Assembly (NCBI RefSeq): GCF_014842025.1
Contig: NZ_JACYUY010000005.1
Span: 1-64,000, forward strand
Origin: Massilia sp. CFBP 13721
GTDB lineage: Bacteria > Pseudomonadota > Gammaproteobacteria > Burkholderiales > Burkholderiaceae_D
Length of the DNA: 64,000 nt
Direction of reading: 5' to 3'
In this document: positions 51,341-61,926 of the stretch, piece after piece
Numbering within the stretch: position 1 is the first letter of the stretch
Layout of the letters: the number at the start of each line of letters is the position of its first letter
The notes under the pieces: generated by a model
The model's input: the letters and a program-made list of their open reading frames with translations, nothing else
Told to the model about the DNA's origin: nothing
The model's database searches: none
Program-made: the position numbers and the translations under genes

Positions 51341-51781
51341 TTATTTCACGTCGATCAGCTCGACATCGAACAGCAGCGTCGCGCCTGGCGGGATCGGACC
51401 GGCGCCGCGCGCGCCATAGCCCAGTTCCGACGGGATGATCAGCGTACGCTTGCCGCCGACCTTCATGCCGGCCACGCCCTGGTCCCAGCCCTTGATGACG
51501 CCGCCCATGCCCAGCGGGAAGGTGAACGGGTCGCCGCCGACCGAGCTGTCGAACTGCTTGCCGCGCTGTTTTGGCGCTTTCGGCTCGTACAGCCAGCCGG
51601 TGTAATGGACCACGACCGTGTTGCCGCTGACGGCTTGCTTGCCCTTGCCGACGACGGTGTCGATCGTCTTCAGCTGCGCAGTGCGGGCCGGGGCGGCCGG
51701 GGCGGCGGGGGCTGCAGCGGCGGCGGCGATGCCGGTGGCCAGGGACAAGGCCAGACCGAGGGCCGAAATTGCGTATTTCAT
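51341..51781 (-). CDS. FKBP-type peptidyl-prolyl isomerase, exported
   Basis: 146 residues from the ATG at 51781; a longer upstream frame lacks support. Signal peptide (ISALGLALSLATGIAAA, cleaved about 20-28), an Ala/Pro linker, then an FKBP domain: NTVVVHYTGWLYE, GKQFDSSVGGDPFTFPLGMGGVIKGWDQGVAGMKVGGKRTLIIPSELGYGARGAGPIPPGATLLFDVELIDV. All active-site aromatics (Y, F, W) are retained. Periplasmic folding helper. The large Ala-Pro linker is normal for the group. Confidence 0.93.
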   Translation of the reverse strand: MKYAISALGLALSLATGIAAAAAAPAAPAAPARTAQLKTIDTVVGKGKQAVSGNTVVVHYTGWLYEPKAPKQRGKQFDSSVGGDPFTFPLGMGGVIKGWDQGVAGMKVGGKRTLIIPSELGYGARGAGPIPPGATLLFDVELIDVK

Positions 51782-51867
51782 GTGTTTTACCTTTATCGAG
51801 TATGTCGTCGGCGCATGGCCGTGCGGCAGTATTGCCGAATCAGGCAGTTCGCACAAGACGAGCAGGC

Positions 51868-53910
51868 TTAACGCGCCTTGCCCTGCACCGATGCCAGGAT
51901 CTCGCCCACTTGCGCCAGGTCGGCGGGCTTGACCAGGTGGTGGTTGAAGCCGGCTTCCTCGGCCTGGCGGCGGTCGTCTTCCTGGCCGTAGCCGGTCAGC
52001 GCGACCAGGGTGGCGCCCGCCAGTTCCGGCAGCGCACGCAGTTTGCGCGCCAGCGCGTAGCCGTCGGTATCGGGCAGGCCGATGTCGAGCAGCATGACCT
52101 GCGGCCGCTCCAGGCGCGCCCGCTGCAGGGCGCCGCGGCCGTCGTACTCCACCGACACGGCATGGCCCTGCACTTCCAGCAGCATCGCCAGCATTTGCGC
52201 CGCGTCCTGGTTGTCGTCGACCACCATCACGCGCAGCGGTTCCACCTGCGCCGCGCCGTCCGCACCAATCGCCTCGTCCGACGCCAGCGCGCCCGCGCTC
52301 AGGCGAGGAAGACGGATCTCGAACTGGCTACCCTGCCCCGGCCCCTTGCTGCGCGCTTCGACGCTGCCGCCATGCAGCGTGGCCAGGCTTTTTACCAGGG
52401 CCAGGCCGATGCCCAGGCCGCCTTGCGAGCGGTCGGGCGTACGTTCGGCCTGGGTGAACAAATCAAAAATATACGGCAGCACCTCGGGTTCGATGCCGAT
52501 GCCGTTGTCAGTGACACACACCACCACCTGGTCGTCCGGCGCGCTGACCTTCATGACGATCTCGCCGCCAGACGGCGTGTACTTGGCGGCATTGTTCAGG
52601 ATGTTGGACAGCACCTGCACCAGGCGCGTGCGGTCGCCCATCACGTGCACCGGTTCGCCCGACAGCTGCATCGTCAGCGAATGGCGCTTCGATTCGATCA
52701 GCGGGCGCACCTGCTCCAGCGCGCCGGCCACCACCGCGTTCACGTCCAGCTCTTCCTTTTCCAGCGTGACCAGGCCGCGCGTGACGCGCGAGACGTCCAG
52801 CAGGTCGTTGACCAGGTCGGTCATGTGCTCGGCCTGGCGCGCGATGATCTCGCTGGCATTCCTCACGCCCTTGGCGTCGAGCGTGCCGAGTTTCAGCAGC
52901 TGGGCCGCGGTCGTGATCGGCGCCAGCGGGTTGCGCAGTTCGTGCGCCAGCATGGCCAGGAACTGGTCTTTCTGGCGGTTGGCGGCGCGCAGCTCGTCCT
53001 CGACCTGCTTGCGCACGGTCATGTCGCTGCCTTCGACGAAGATGCCGACCACGTTCCCCGCCGGGTCGCGGATCGGCTGGTAGATGAAGTCGAGGTAACG
53101 GCGTTCGAGCGGCGCTCCCGGCTCGCGCGCCACGTCGAGCGGCACCGCATGGCCGACAAAGGGCTCGCCGCTGGCGTAGACCTGGTCGAGCAGTTCGAAG
53201 AAGCCCTGCCCTTCCACTTCCGGCAAGGCTTCGCGCGCGGTCTTGCCGACCAGGTCCGAGCGGCCGATCAGCTCGTTATAACTTTTGTTTGTAATTTCAA
53301 ACAAATGTTCGGGGCCGCGTAATACGGCGATGATGCCGGGCGCCTGTTCGAACAGGGTCATGAGGCGCTTGTTCTCCTCGTCGCGGTAGCGCTCGGCCAG
53401 CACCTGCCCGGTGACCTCGACGCAGGCGCAATGCATGCCCGCGACTTCGCCGCTGTCGTCGCGCGCCGGCGAATACGAAAAGGTGAACCAGGTCTGCTCG
53501 TCATAGCCGTGGCGGCGCATCACCAGCGGCAGCTTTTCCATGTAAGTCGCCTGGCCGCCCAACGCACGCTCGATCAGCGGATGGATGTCGTCCCAGATCT
53601 CGGACCAGATAGCGTGGAACGGCGCGCCGAGTGCGGCCGGGTGCTTGTCGCCCAGGACAGGGATGTAGGGATCGTTATAGAGGAAGCCCAGGTCTTTCCC
53701 CCAGGCGCAGAACATGGGGAAGCCCGAACCCAGCATCAGCGACACGATGCTGCGCAAGGCCGGCGGCCAGGTCGACGGCTCGCCCAGCGGCGAGTGGGAC
53801 CAGTCTTGCGAGCGCATCAGCGCGCCCACCTCGCCGCCGCCGCTCAGGAAGCGCAGCGATGGATCCTCCGCGCTGTCTTGGGTGCTTACCGCCATGCCTG
53901 GATCAGTCAT
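51868..53910 (-). CDS. Hybrid histidine kinase, PAS-PAS-HK-REC
   Basis: 680 residues. An N-terminal sensor region begins RSQDWSHSPLGEPSTWPPALRSIVSLMLGSGFPMFCAWG (a PAS-associated start common in Massilia kinases), followed by a second PAS (LMTLFEQAPGIIAVLRGPEHLFEITN to YQPIRDPAGNVVGIFVEGSDMT). HisKA is MLAHELRNPLAPITTAAQLL (His about 340), with HATPase NILNNAAKYTPSGG, VTDNGIGIEPEVLPYIFDLF and GGLGIGLALVKSL. C-terminal REC has phospho-Asp in VMLLDIGLPDTDGY (about 618). No membrane segment. Begins 2 nt after the MarC stop. Confidence 0.92.
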   Translation of the reverse strand: MTDPGMAVSTQDSAEDPSLRFLSGGGEVGALMRSQDWSHSPLGEPSTWPPALRSIVSLMLGSGFPMFCAWGKDLGFLYNDPYIPVLGDKHPAALGAPFHAIWSEIWDDIHPLIERALGGQATYMEKLPLVMRRHGYDEQTWFTFSYSPARDDSGEVAGMHCACVEVTGQVLAERYRDEENKRLMTLFEQAPGIIAVLRGPEHLFEITNKSYNELIGRSDLVGKTAREALPEVEGQGFFELLDQVYASGEPFVGHAVPLDVAREPGAPLERRYLDFIYQPIRDPAGNVVGIFVEGSDMTVRKQVEDELRAANRQKDQFLAMLAHELRNPLAPITTAAQLLKLGTLDAKGVRNASEIIARQAEHMTDLVNDLLDVSRVTRGLVTLEKEELDVNAVVAGALEQVRPLIESKRHSLTMQLSGEPVHVMGDRTRLVQVLSNILNNAAKYTPSGGEIVMKVSAPDDQVVVCVTDNGIGIEPEVLPYIFDLFTQAERTPDRSQGGLGIGLALVKSLATLHGGSVEARSKGPGQGSQFEIRLPRLSAGALASDEAIGADGAAQVEPLRVMVVDDNQDAAQMLAMLLEVQGHAVSVEYDGRGALQRARLERPQVMLLDIGLPDTDGYALARKLRALPELAGATLVALTGYGQEDDRRQAEEAGFNHHLVKPADLAQVGEILASVQGKAR

Positions 53911-53911
53911 A

Positions 53912-54508
53912 TCAAAGTGTCTTCACGAATTCGCGGATACCGCCGAGCAGCATCTCGACCGACATCGCCGTCAGGATCAGGCCCATCAGGCGCTCGAACG
54001 CCGTCATCACCTGCGGCCCCAGCTTCTGCTGCAGGCGTTCGGCGCTGAGGAACACCATCAGCCAGACGACCCCGACCGCCGCCAGCGCGGCCACGTGCAC
54101 CATCGTTTCGGACAGCGTATTCGCGCTGAACAGCAGCACGGTCGCCAACGCCGACGGCCCGGCCAGCGCCGGAATCGCCAGCGGCACGATGAACGGCTCG
54201 CCATGCTCGCTCTTGCCGAGGACGCCGTCCGGATGCGGGAAGATCATGCGGATGGCAATGATCAGCAGGATCACGGCGCCGCCGATGCGCAGCGCGATCG
54301 GACTCAGGTGCAAGGCGGCGAGAAAGTGCTGGCCGAAGAACATGAACACCAGCAGCAACAAGAACGCGATCGCGCACTCGCGCACTACTACGCGGCCGCG
54401 GCGGTGGACGGGCGTGTCCTTGAGGGCGGTGGCGAACAGGGGGACGTTGCCGAAGGGGTCAGTGACGAGGATGAGCAGGATGAAGGTCTGGAAGAAGCTT
54501 TGGGTCAT
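53912..54508 (-). CDS. MarC family integral membrane protein
   Basis: 198 residues with about six hydrophobic segments. MarC signature: FQTFILLILVTDPFGNVPLFATALKD (residues 5-30), then IAFLLLLVFMFFG, IGGAVILLIIAIRMIFP, and PLAIPALAGPSALATVLLFS. Function of the family is unsettled (once linked to multiple antibiotic resistance, later disputed). It precedes the hybrid kinase and is probably co-transcribed with it. Confidence 0.9.
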   Translation of the reverse strand: MTQSFFQTFILLILVTDPFGNVPLFATALKDTPVHRRGRVVVRECAIAFLLLLVFMFFGQHFLAALHLSPIALRIGGAVILLIIAIRMIFPHPDGVLGKSEHGEPFIVPLAIPALAGPSALATVLLFSANTLSETMVHVAALAAVGVVWLMVFLSAERLQQKLGPQVMTAFERLMGLILTAMSVEMLLGGIREFVKTL

Positions 54509-54594
54509 GGTTGTTCTTGTTATGAGGTGTCTGGTGAGGCATTTTCGGCAATCTTAACCGATTCACATATTCGCCGTAGCACAATGGGCCGTAC

Positions 54595-54632
54595 AAAAAA
54601 AAGGCCAGCGCACCGAAGTGCACTGGCCTTTC
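54595..54632 (-). terminator. Intrinsic terminator of the phosphoribosyltransferase gene
   Basis: AAAGGCCAGTGCACTTCGGTGCGCTGGCC on the minus strand, then eight T residues. Long stem with a UUCG-type loop; 31 nt after the stop. Confidence 0.9.
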
Positions 54633-54662
54633 CGCATCGTCGGCGCCGGGCCGCGACGGCGA

Positions 54663-55202
54663 TTACTTCTCGAACTTCTTCATCCACGCCGACAGCTGAT
54701 GCGGACGCAGGCCGTCGTAATCCTCGAACGGCTGGTGGATCCACGGGTTGTGCGGCAGGTCTTCCAGGTGGTAGTCCGGCTTGAAGGCCGAGGTACCTTT
54801 CACCCAGATGACGGCCGAGCGCACCTCGGTGACGTCGGCGTAGTTGTCGGTCAGGTGCTGGCGCACCTTCTGCAGGGTGACGCCGGAATCGGCCAGGTCG
54901 TCGACCAGCAGGATGCGGCCGGCCAGCGGACCCTTGGTCATCGTCATGTACTTGGCGATGTCCAGGTTGCCCTGCTTGGTGCCGGCTTCTTCGCGGTAGG
55001 AGCTGGTCGACAGGATCGCCAGCGGCACGTCGAAGATGCGCGAGATCACGTCACCGGGACGCACGCCGCCGCGCGCCAGGCACAGCACCATGTCGAACTT
55101 CCAGTTCGATTCATAGACTTGCAGCGCGAGGCGCTCGACCAGGCGGTTGTATTGGTCCCAGGAGACCCACAGGTCCTTGTCGGTCGATGCAGGAGTATTC
55201 AT
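54663..55202 (-). CDS. Purine phosphoribosyltransferase
   Basis: 179 residues from the ATG at 55202, placed 9 nt after AGGA; ATG at 55211 is an alternative. PRPP-binding motif RILLVDDLADSGVTLQKV (about 113-130), preceded by the hood region FDMVLCLARGGVRPGDVISRIFDVP and SSYREEAGTKQGNLDIAKYM. This resembles hypoxanthine/xanthine-guanine phosphoribosyltransferases that salvage bases with PRPP. Exact base unknown. Encoded 28 nt after purA, so purine salvage and de novo synthesis are co-expressed. Confidence 0.88.
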   Translation of the reverse strand: MNTPASTDKDLWVSWDQYNRLVERLALQVYESNWKFDMVLCLARGGVRPGDVISRIFDVPLAILSTSSYREEAGTKQGNLDIAKYMTMTKGPLAGRILLVDDLADSGVTLQKVRQHLTDNYADVTEVRSAVIWVKGTSAFKPDYHLEDLPHNPWIHQPFEDYDGLRPHQLSAWMKKFEK

Positions 55203-55230
55203 TTCAGTCATTCCTATTTTTATGTGATGC

Positions 55231-56550
<1,320 letters not shown>

Positions 56551-57705
56551 TTAACCTAAGTTTTTGAGAATCCAATTTCCATCTTCGAGGACGAGCACGC
56601 GGTCGCACTCGAACTCGTCCTGAACATTATCGTGACCCGGCATGGACTGGATCACGACTTCGCCTGCCTTGCGCAGGTCAGCGATTTTTTCGCGCAGCTC
56701 GGGCGCGTTGCCCCACGGGGCGCGAATCGAGTGCTTGCGCTCGGCCGTCGGCAGCAGGCGTGCCAGTTCGCGCAGGTCGAGCGAGAAGCCGGTGGCCGGA
56801 CGCGCGCGGCCGAATGCTTCGCCCACGTGGTCGTAACGGCCGCCGCGCGCCACCGCGTTCGGCAAGCCCGGCACGTAGAGCGCGAACATGGCGCCGCTTT
56901 CGTATTGGTAGCCGCGCAGGTCGGCCAGGTCGATCGCTACCTGCGCACGGCCGATGGCGCCGGCGGCGAGCGCGGCCAGTTCGGCCAGGGCGCGTGTGAT
57001 GCCCGGCAGCGCCGGCAGCACCTCTTTCGCGCGCGCCAGCACTTCGACGTCGCCATACAGGCTCGGCAGCGCCATCAGGGCGGCGCGGGTGGCCGGGGCG
57101 TAGGCGCGCGTGATCTCGTCCAGGCCGGGCACGTCTTTGGCGCGCAGCAGTGCGGTGATCCGGGCTTCGTCCTTGCCGGCGGCGGCATCTTCATTCAACA
57201 GTGCGCGCAGCACGCCGACGTGGGCCATGTCGAGGCGCACGTCGAGGAAGCCGGCCAGGGCGACCGATGCCAGGGCCAGTTCCTGGATCTCGGCATCGGC
57301 TTCGAGGCCGGCGTGGCCATAGATCTCGGCGCCGATCTGGATCGGCTCGCGGGTGGCGTGCAGGCCCGACGGACGGGTATGCAGCACGCTGCCGGCGTAG
57401 CACAGGCGGGTGATCGAATCCCGATTCAACAGGTGCGCATCGATGCGCGCGACTTGCGTGGTCATGTCGGCGCGCAGGCCGAGCAGGCGCCCCGACAGCT
57501 GGTCGACCAGCTTGAAGGTACGCAGGTCGGTATCGGCGCCCGCGCCGGCCAGCAGCGACTCGACGTATTCGAGCAGCGGCGGCATGACCAGCTCGTAGCC
57601 GTAGAGGCGGAAGGTGTCGAGCATCTGGCGCCGCAGATCTTCGATCTTGCGTGCTTCCGACGGCAATACGTCGGCGATATTCTCAGGCAAAAGCCAGTTC
57701 GGCAT
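56551..57705 (-). CDS. hisZ: ATP phosphoribosyltransferase regulatory subunit HisZ
   Basis: Catalytically dead HisRS paralogue that activates and regulates short HisG in histidine synthesis. 384 residues from the ATG at 57705 ([52 protein letters not shown]). It keeps class II motifs ([72 protein letters not shown]) but lacks the anticodon-binding domain. Upstream in-frame sequence runs into repeats and is not coding. Head of hisZ-purA-phosphoribosyltransferase. Confidence 0.95.
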   Translation of the reverse strand: MPNWLLPENIADVLPSEARKIEDLRRQMLDTFRLYGYELVMPPLLEYVESLLAGAGADTDLRTFKLVDQLSGRLLGLRADMTTQVARIDAHLLNRDSITRLCYAGSVLHTRPSGLHATREPIQIGAEIYGHAGLEADAEIQELALASVALAGFLDVRLDMAHVGVLRALLNEDAAAGKDEARITALLRAKDVPGLDEITRAYAPATRAALMALPSLYGDVEVLARAKEVLPALPGITRALAELAALAAGAIGRAQVAIDLADLRGYQYESGAMFALYVPGLPNAVARGGRYDHVGEAFGRARPATGFSLDLRELARLLPTAERKHSIRAPWGNAPELREKIADLRKAGEVVIQSMPGHDNVQDEFECDRVLVLEDGNWILKNLG

Positions 57706-57875
57706 GGGCAACAGCTGTGGGAAATTGTTAGAAATGATGCAACGTGACGCGCTCGTGCAGTACGGAGTCGGCGCCGAATCGGCAATTTTACCCGAAAATG
57801 AAGCAAGACAGGGAGCGGATGGTAATGCGGAGGCGTACGGCAGCGGCAACCTGTGCCGCGATTCAGGCGTTGCAC

Positions 57876-57901
57876 CGCGTGGAGTCGGGACTCCACCCTA
57901 C
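57876..57901. repeat. Dispersed palindromic repeat (tip AGTC/GACT)
   Basis: CGCGTGGAGTCGGGACTCCACCCTAC, left member of an inverted pair in the hflC-hisZ spacer. Confidence 0.82.
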
Positions 57902-57915
57902 GATTATCGCGATAC

Positions 57916-57941
57916 GTAGGGTGGAGTCCTGACTCCACGCG
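57916..57941. repeat. Dispersed palindromic repeat (tip AGTC/GACT)
   Basis: GTAGGGTGGAGTCCTGACTCCACGCG, right member of the pair starting at 57876; 14-nt spacer. Confidence 0.82.
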
Positions 57942-57968
57942 GTACGTCGTGTGATCGATCGAATCGCC

Positions 57969-57998
57969 AAAAAAAACGCCGCGGTGTACGCGGCGTTC
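57969..57998 (-). terminator. Intrinsic terminator of the hfq-hflXKC operon
   Basis: AACGCCGCG-GTGTA-CGCGGCGTT stem with a run of T residues on the minus strand just after the hflC stop; separates the hfl genes from hisZ. Confidence 0.9.
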
Positions 57999-58002
57999 TT
58001 GT

Positions 58003-58878
58003 TTACTTGCTGCTACCCGGAGCCCTGAAATACTTGAAGAACTCCGAATTCGAATCGATCACCATCACGTCGCCATGCGCCTTGAAGCTGGCGCGGTAGG
58101 CCTCGAGCGAGCGATAGAACTTGTAGAACTCGGGGCTCTTGCCGAACGAATCGGCGTAGATCGCGGACGCCTTGGCATCACCCTCGCCCTTGATCTTCTC
58201 GGCTTCGCGGAAGGCTTCGGCCAGGATCACGGTGCGTTGGCGGTCGGCGTCGGCGCGGATCTTTTCGCTTTCGGCGGAACCGGTCGAACGCAATTCGTTG
58301 GCGACGCGCACCCGCTCGGCGCGCATGCGGTCGTAGACCGAGGCGTTGATCTGCTCGATGTAGTCGACGCGCTTCAGGCGCACGTCGACGATGCCGACGC
58401 CGATCTGCTTCGCTTCGGCGATGACCTTGTTCTGCACCGCCTGCATCACGGCGCCACGCTCGCCGGAAATCACCTGGCGCACGGTGCGCTTGGTGATCTC
58501 GTCGTTCAGGGCCGCCTTGATGATCTGCGACATGCGGTTGGCCGCGGCGCGCTCGTCGCCGCTGAAGCTGACGTAGTACAGGCGCGGTTCGACGATGCGC
58601 CATTTGACGAAAGCATCGACCAGGATGTTCTTCTTCTCGGCCGTGATGAAGCGGTCGGCGTCGGGCGTGTCCAGGGTCAGGACGCGCTTGTCGAGATAGA
58701 TCACGTTCTGGAACGGTGGCGGCAGCTTGAAGTGCAGGCCCGGTTCGGCGATGACTTCGCGCACCTCACCAAGTGCGAAGACGATGGCGAAGCGGCGCTG
58801 GTCGACGACGAACACGGTCGAGGACAGCAGCATCAGGGCAATGAAGCCCGCCACGAAAATGGTTACGAGGCGGTTCAT
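58003..58878 (-). CDS. hflC: FtsH protease modulator HflC
   Basis: SPFH/prohibitin-family membrane protein; with HflK it forms a large periplasm-facing cage that controls FtsH. 291 residues. N-terminal anchor VTIFVAGFIALMLLSSTVFVV (about 4-24), SPFH domain RRFAIVFALGEVREVIAEPGLHFKLPPPFQNVIYLDKRVLTLDTP, coiled region RMRAERVRVANELRSTGSAESEKIRADADRQRTVILAEAFREAEKIKGEGDAKASAIYADSF. The ATG overlaps the hflK stop by 1 nt. Confidence 0.97.
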   Translation of the reverse strand: MNRLVTIFVAGFIALMLLSSTVFVVDQRRFAIVFALGEVREVIAEPGLHFKLPPPFQNVIYLDKRVLTLDTPDADRFITAEKKNILVDAFVKWRIVEPRLYYVSFSGDERAAANRMSQIIKAALNDEITKRTVRQVISGERGAVMQAVQNKVIAEAKQIGVGIVDVRLKRVDYIEQINASVYDRMRAERVRVANELRSTGSAESEKIRADADRQRTVILAEAFREAEKIKGEGDAKASAIYADSFGKSPEFYKFYRSLEAYRASFKAHGDVMVIDSNSEFFKYFRAPGSSK

Positions 58879-60176
58879 TAACGGCTCTCCCTGTCGCGTG
58901 AGGAATCGCGCGCGCGGCTGTCGCGCTGGCGCACCTGTTCAATCGTCTGCATTACTTCCTGCGTCGGCGTGCTGCCCTGGTCCTGCGGCGCCTGCACCGG
59001 ACCGGAACGGGCGCTACCCGTGGCGGCGTCGTTGGCGGCAACCTGCGCGATCAGTTTGTCAAGCGGCAGGTACAGCAGGTTGGAACCCGACTTGGCGTCG
59101 ACCATCACCTTGCTGGTGCTGCTGAAGATCTGCTGCATGGTGTCGATGTACATGCGGTCACGGGTCACGCCCGGGGCTTTCGCATATTCGGTGACCACCT
59201 GGTTGAAGCGCGAGGCGTTACCGGTGGCGTTTTCGACGACCATCGAGCGGTAGGCTTCGGCATCCTGCAGCAGGCGGAAGGCGGCGCCTCTGGCACGTGG
59301 AATCACGTCGTTGGCATACGCTTCACCCTCGTTGCGGGCACGGGCGCGGTCCTGGCCGGCTTTCACGGCGTCGTCGAAGGCGCTTTGCACCTGCTCCGGC
59401 GGCTGCACGTTCTGCATGGTCACATTGGTGATCAGGGCGCCGAGTTTGTAACGGTCGATGATCTGCTGGATCATGTTGTGCACGTCGAGCGCGACCTTCT
59501 CGCGGCCTTCGTACAGCACGAAGTCCATCTTGCTTTTGCCGACCACTTCGCGGATGGCGGTCTCGGCCACCTGGTGCACGGTCGTATCCTGGTCGCGGTT
59601 GTTGAAGACCCAGGCGACCGGGTCCTTCAGCGTGTATTGCACGGCGAACTGGATGTCGATGATGTTTTCGTCGTCGGTCAGCATCAGCGATTCGGCGCCC
59701 TGCTTGTTGCGCACGTTGTCGCGGTAGCCGACTTCGGCGGTGCGCACTTGCGAGACATTCACCGTTTCGTGGGCCTGGATCGGCGCCGGCCAGCGCCAGT
59801 TGAAGCCGGCGCCGGTGGTGTGCGAGAGGCGGCCGAAGGTGGTGACCACGCCGACCTGCCCTTCCTGCACGATAAAGGCGCCGGAAGCCAGCCAGATCAG
59901 CAGGACGATGAAACCGATCACGGACGCCGTGATGCCGGCGCCACGGCCTTCGCCGCGGTAGGGGCCGCCGCTATCGCCGCCGCCGTTGTTGCCGCGGTTG
60001 CCGAACAGGCGGTTCAGGCGCGCATTGAAGTCGCGCCACATCTGGTCGAGGTCGGGAGGACCTTCGCCGGGGCGGCGGCCTTCCTGGGCTTTATGGTCGC
60101 CTTCGGGATTTTTGCCCCAGCGTGGATCGTTCAGCGACAATTTGACGCCGAATCTTTTTAATAAGGAAACAAGCAT
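58878..60176 (-). CDS. hflK: FtsH protease modulator HflK
   Basis: Partner of HflC. 432 residues. A cytosolic Gly-rich N terminus (RLNRLFGNRGNNGGGDSGGPYRGEGRGAG) precedes one membrane segment (ASVIGFIVLLIWLASGAFIVQ, about 82-102), then the SPFH domain with VVTTFGRLSHTTGAGFNWRWPAPIQAHETVNVSQVRT and the coiled segment with ARNEGEAYANDVIPRARGAAFRLLQDAEAYR. Ends in a charged, Arg/Asp-rich tail. Follows hflX after 5 nt. Confidence 0.97.
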   Translation of the reverse strand: MLVSLLKRFGVKLSLNDPRWGKNPEGDHKAQEGRRPGEGPPDLDQMWRDFNARLNRLFGNRGNNGGGDSGGPYRGEGRGAGITASVIGFIVLLIWLASGAFIVQEGQVGVVTTFGRLSHTTGAGFNWRWPAPIQAHETVNVSQVRTAEVGYRDNVRNKQGAESLMLTDDENIIDIQFAVQYTLKDPVAWVFNNRDQDTTVHQVAETAIREVVGKSKMDFVLYEGREKVALDVHNMIQQIIDRYKLGALITNVTMQNVQPPEQVQSAFDDAVKAGQDRARARNEGEAYANDVIPRARGAAFRLLQDAEAYRSMVVENATGNASRFNQVVTEYAKAPGVTRDRMYIDTMQQIFSSTSKVMVDAKSGSNLLYLPLDKLIAQVAANDAATGSARSGPVQAPQDQGSTPTQEVMQTIEQVRQRDSRARDSSRDRESR

Positions 60177-60181
60177 AGGCT

Positions 60182-61396
60182 TCAGTGCGGCCCTACATGG
60201 GTGGAGGTTGGATTACTTTCGCCGTCATCTTCAGGGAAGATATCCAGCGCTGCATCGTCCTGCTCTTCGTTCTTGGGGCGCGAGCCTGGAATCGGGCGGG
60301 CTGCCGAAGCGGCTGCCTCGACGATGGCCTCGCGCAGCAGATCGAGGCCGGCGCCGCTCCTGGCGCTGATAAAAACGCGGCTGATTTTATCATGTTCATC
60401 ACGCTCGACCCCAGGCTGGAGGTCGGCTGCATCAATCTTGTTCCACACAAGAATCTGCGGAATGTGATCGGCGCCGATTTCGCGCAAGACTTCGTTGACC
60501 TGCTCGATCTGTTCCATGCGCGTCGGCGAAGAACCGTCGACCACGTGCAACAGCACGTCCGCATGAATCGTTTCTTCCAGCGTGGCACGGAAGGCGGCGA
60601 CCAATTGGTGCGGCAATTCCCTGACAAACCCGACGGTGTCGGAAATGACGACGCTGCCGGTCTCGTCGCCCAGGTACAGGCGGCGGCTGGTGGTGTCGAG
60701 CGTTGCGAACAGCTGGTTGGCCACGTACACACCGGCTTTGGTGAGCGTGTTGAACAGGGTCGACTTGCCGGCGTTGGTATAGCCGACCAGCGACACCGAA
60801 AAGGTATTGTTGCGTCCGCGTGCGCGGCGCTGGGTCTCGTGCTGCTTGCGCAGCTTGGTGAGGCGCGTGCGCAGGGCCTTGACGCGCTCGCCGATCAGGC
60901 GGCGGTCGGTCTCGAGCTGGGTTTCGCCGGGACCGCGCAGGCCGATACCGCCCTTTTGCCGTTCCAGGTGGGTCCAGCCGCGGATCAGGCGCGTGGCCAG
61001 GTGCTGCAATTGCGCCAGCTCGACCTGCAGCTTGCCCTCGTGGCTCTGCGCGCGCTGGGCGAAGATGTCGAGGATCAGGCTGGTGCGGTCGATGATGCGC
61101 AGCTCCAGGCGGCGCTCGAGGTTACGCTGCTGTGCCGGGGAAAGTGCGTGATTGAAGATGACGAGTTCGGCGCCGAGCGCCTTGGCGGCGACGCCGATTT
61201 CGTCGGCCTTGCCGCTGCCGACGAAGTAAGCGGGATCGGGCGCATTGCGCTTGGCCGTGATCGTGTCGATCGGCTCGGCGCCGGCAGAACTGGCCAGCAA
61301 GGCCAGCTCTTCGAGGCTGGCCGTGAAATCGACCGCGCCGAAATCGACGCCGACCAGGACGGCGCGCGTATCGTTGGTACCGGGGGCGTCAGCCAT
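60182..61396 (-). CDS. hflX: Ribosome-associated GTPase HflX
   Basis: Rescues or splits stalled 70S ribosomes under stress. 404 residues. N-terminal HflX-specific domain (VGVDFG...AELVIFNHALSPAQQRNLERRLELRIIDRTSLILDIFAQRAQSHEGKLQVELAQLQHLATRLIRGWTHLERQKGGIGLRGPGETQLETDRR, to about 170). GTPase domain: G1 GYTNAGKSTLFN, G3 DTVGFVRELPH, G4 NKID, G5 ISARSG. C-terminal tail is short and acidic. Second gene of the operon. Confidence 0.97.
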   Translation of the reverse strand: MADAPGTNDTRAVLVGVDFGAVDFTASLEELALLASSAGAEPIDTITAKRNAPDPAYFVGSGKADEIGVAAKALGAELVIFNHALSPAQQRNLERRLELRIIDRTSLILDIFAQRAQSHEGKLQVELAQLQHLATRLIRGWTHLERQKGGIGLRGPGETQLETDRRLIGERVKALRTRLTKLRKQHETQRRARGRNNTFSVSLVGYTNAGKSTLFNTLTKAGVYVANQLFATLDTTSRRLYLGDETGSVVISDTVGFVRELPHQLVAAFRATLEETIHADVLLHVVDGSSPTRMEQIEQVNEVLREIGADHIPQILVWNKIDAADLQPGVERDEHDKISRVFISARSGAGLDLLREAIVEAAASAARPIPGSRPKNEEQDDAALDIFPEDDGESNPTSTHVGPH

Positions 61397-61401
61397 CGGC
61401 C

Positions 61402-61638
61402 TTACTCAGCTTCGGATTCGAGGTTGAGATTGACGGCGCGGGCCGGGACGACGGTGGAAATGGCATGCTTGTATACCATTTGGGTCACGGTGTTGCGAAG
61501 CAGGACGACGTACTGGTCGAACGACTCGATATGGCCTTGCAGCTTGATCCCGTTGACGAGGTAGATCGAGACCGGGACGTGCTCTTTGCGCAAGGCATTG
61601 AGGAATGGGTCTTGTAACAGTTGCCCTTTGTTGCTCAT
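61402..61638 (-). CDS. hfq: RNA chaperone Hfq
   Basis: 78-residue Sm-like protein: [59 protein letters not shown] contains Sm1 and the Sm2 motif YKHAIST for poly-U binding. Mediates sRNA-mRNA pairing. C-terminal tail is short (about 10 residues), as typical of betaproteobacteria. First gene of hfq-hflX-hflK-hflC. Confidence 0.98.
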   Translation of the reverse strand: MSNKGQLLQDPFLNALRKEHVPVSIYLVNGIKLQGHIESFDQYVVLLRNTVTQMVYKHAISTVVPARAVNLNLESEAE

Positions 61639-61664
61639 AACAGCTCCGTAATGTTGTTGTAGTT

Positions 61665-61690
61665 AAAAAATGGAGGCAGACGCCTCCTTT
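61665..61690 (-). terminator. Terminator between der and hfq
   Basis: Minus strand GGAGGC-GTCT-GCCTCC followed by ATTTTTTAAC. A 6-bp stem, weaker than the others, about 230 nt beyond der, marking the end of the bamB-der transcript and the start of the hfq promoter region. Confidence 0.65.
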
Positions 61691-61810
61691 TCAAGTGGAC
61701 GGGGCAAGATTCAGCTTTGCGAACGATGGCCTGCGGTTACTGTAACCTGTTTTAGGCGTCCTTGTCGTACTGCTACGCTTAAGGGACCATTAAACCGTTG
61801 AGTTTGCGAG

Positions 61811-61926
61811 CGGTGATACGCACGGGCTCCGATGTCGTGCCGGATGATCTTGCTGCCACGTATCACCGCGTGGGCACAAGTGCCCGGTGAACCCGTCTTC
61901 GAGGCCATTGGCCTCAAAGACCCTAC
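61811..61926. repeat. Composite repeat with inverted core; supplies the der stop codon
   Basis: The inverted core (61812-61867, GGTGATAC...GTATCACC) is followed by CGCGTGGGCACAAGTGCCC (to 61885). Then 35 nt with an inner hairpin GAGGCCATTGGCCTC (61901-61915) interrupt the unit before CCCTAC. The CTA at 61923-61925 read on minus is the der TAG stop. Confidence 0.72.
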
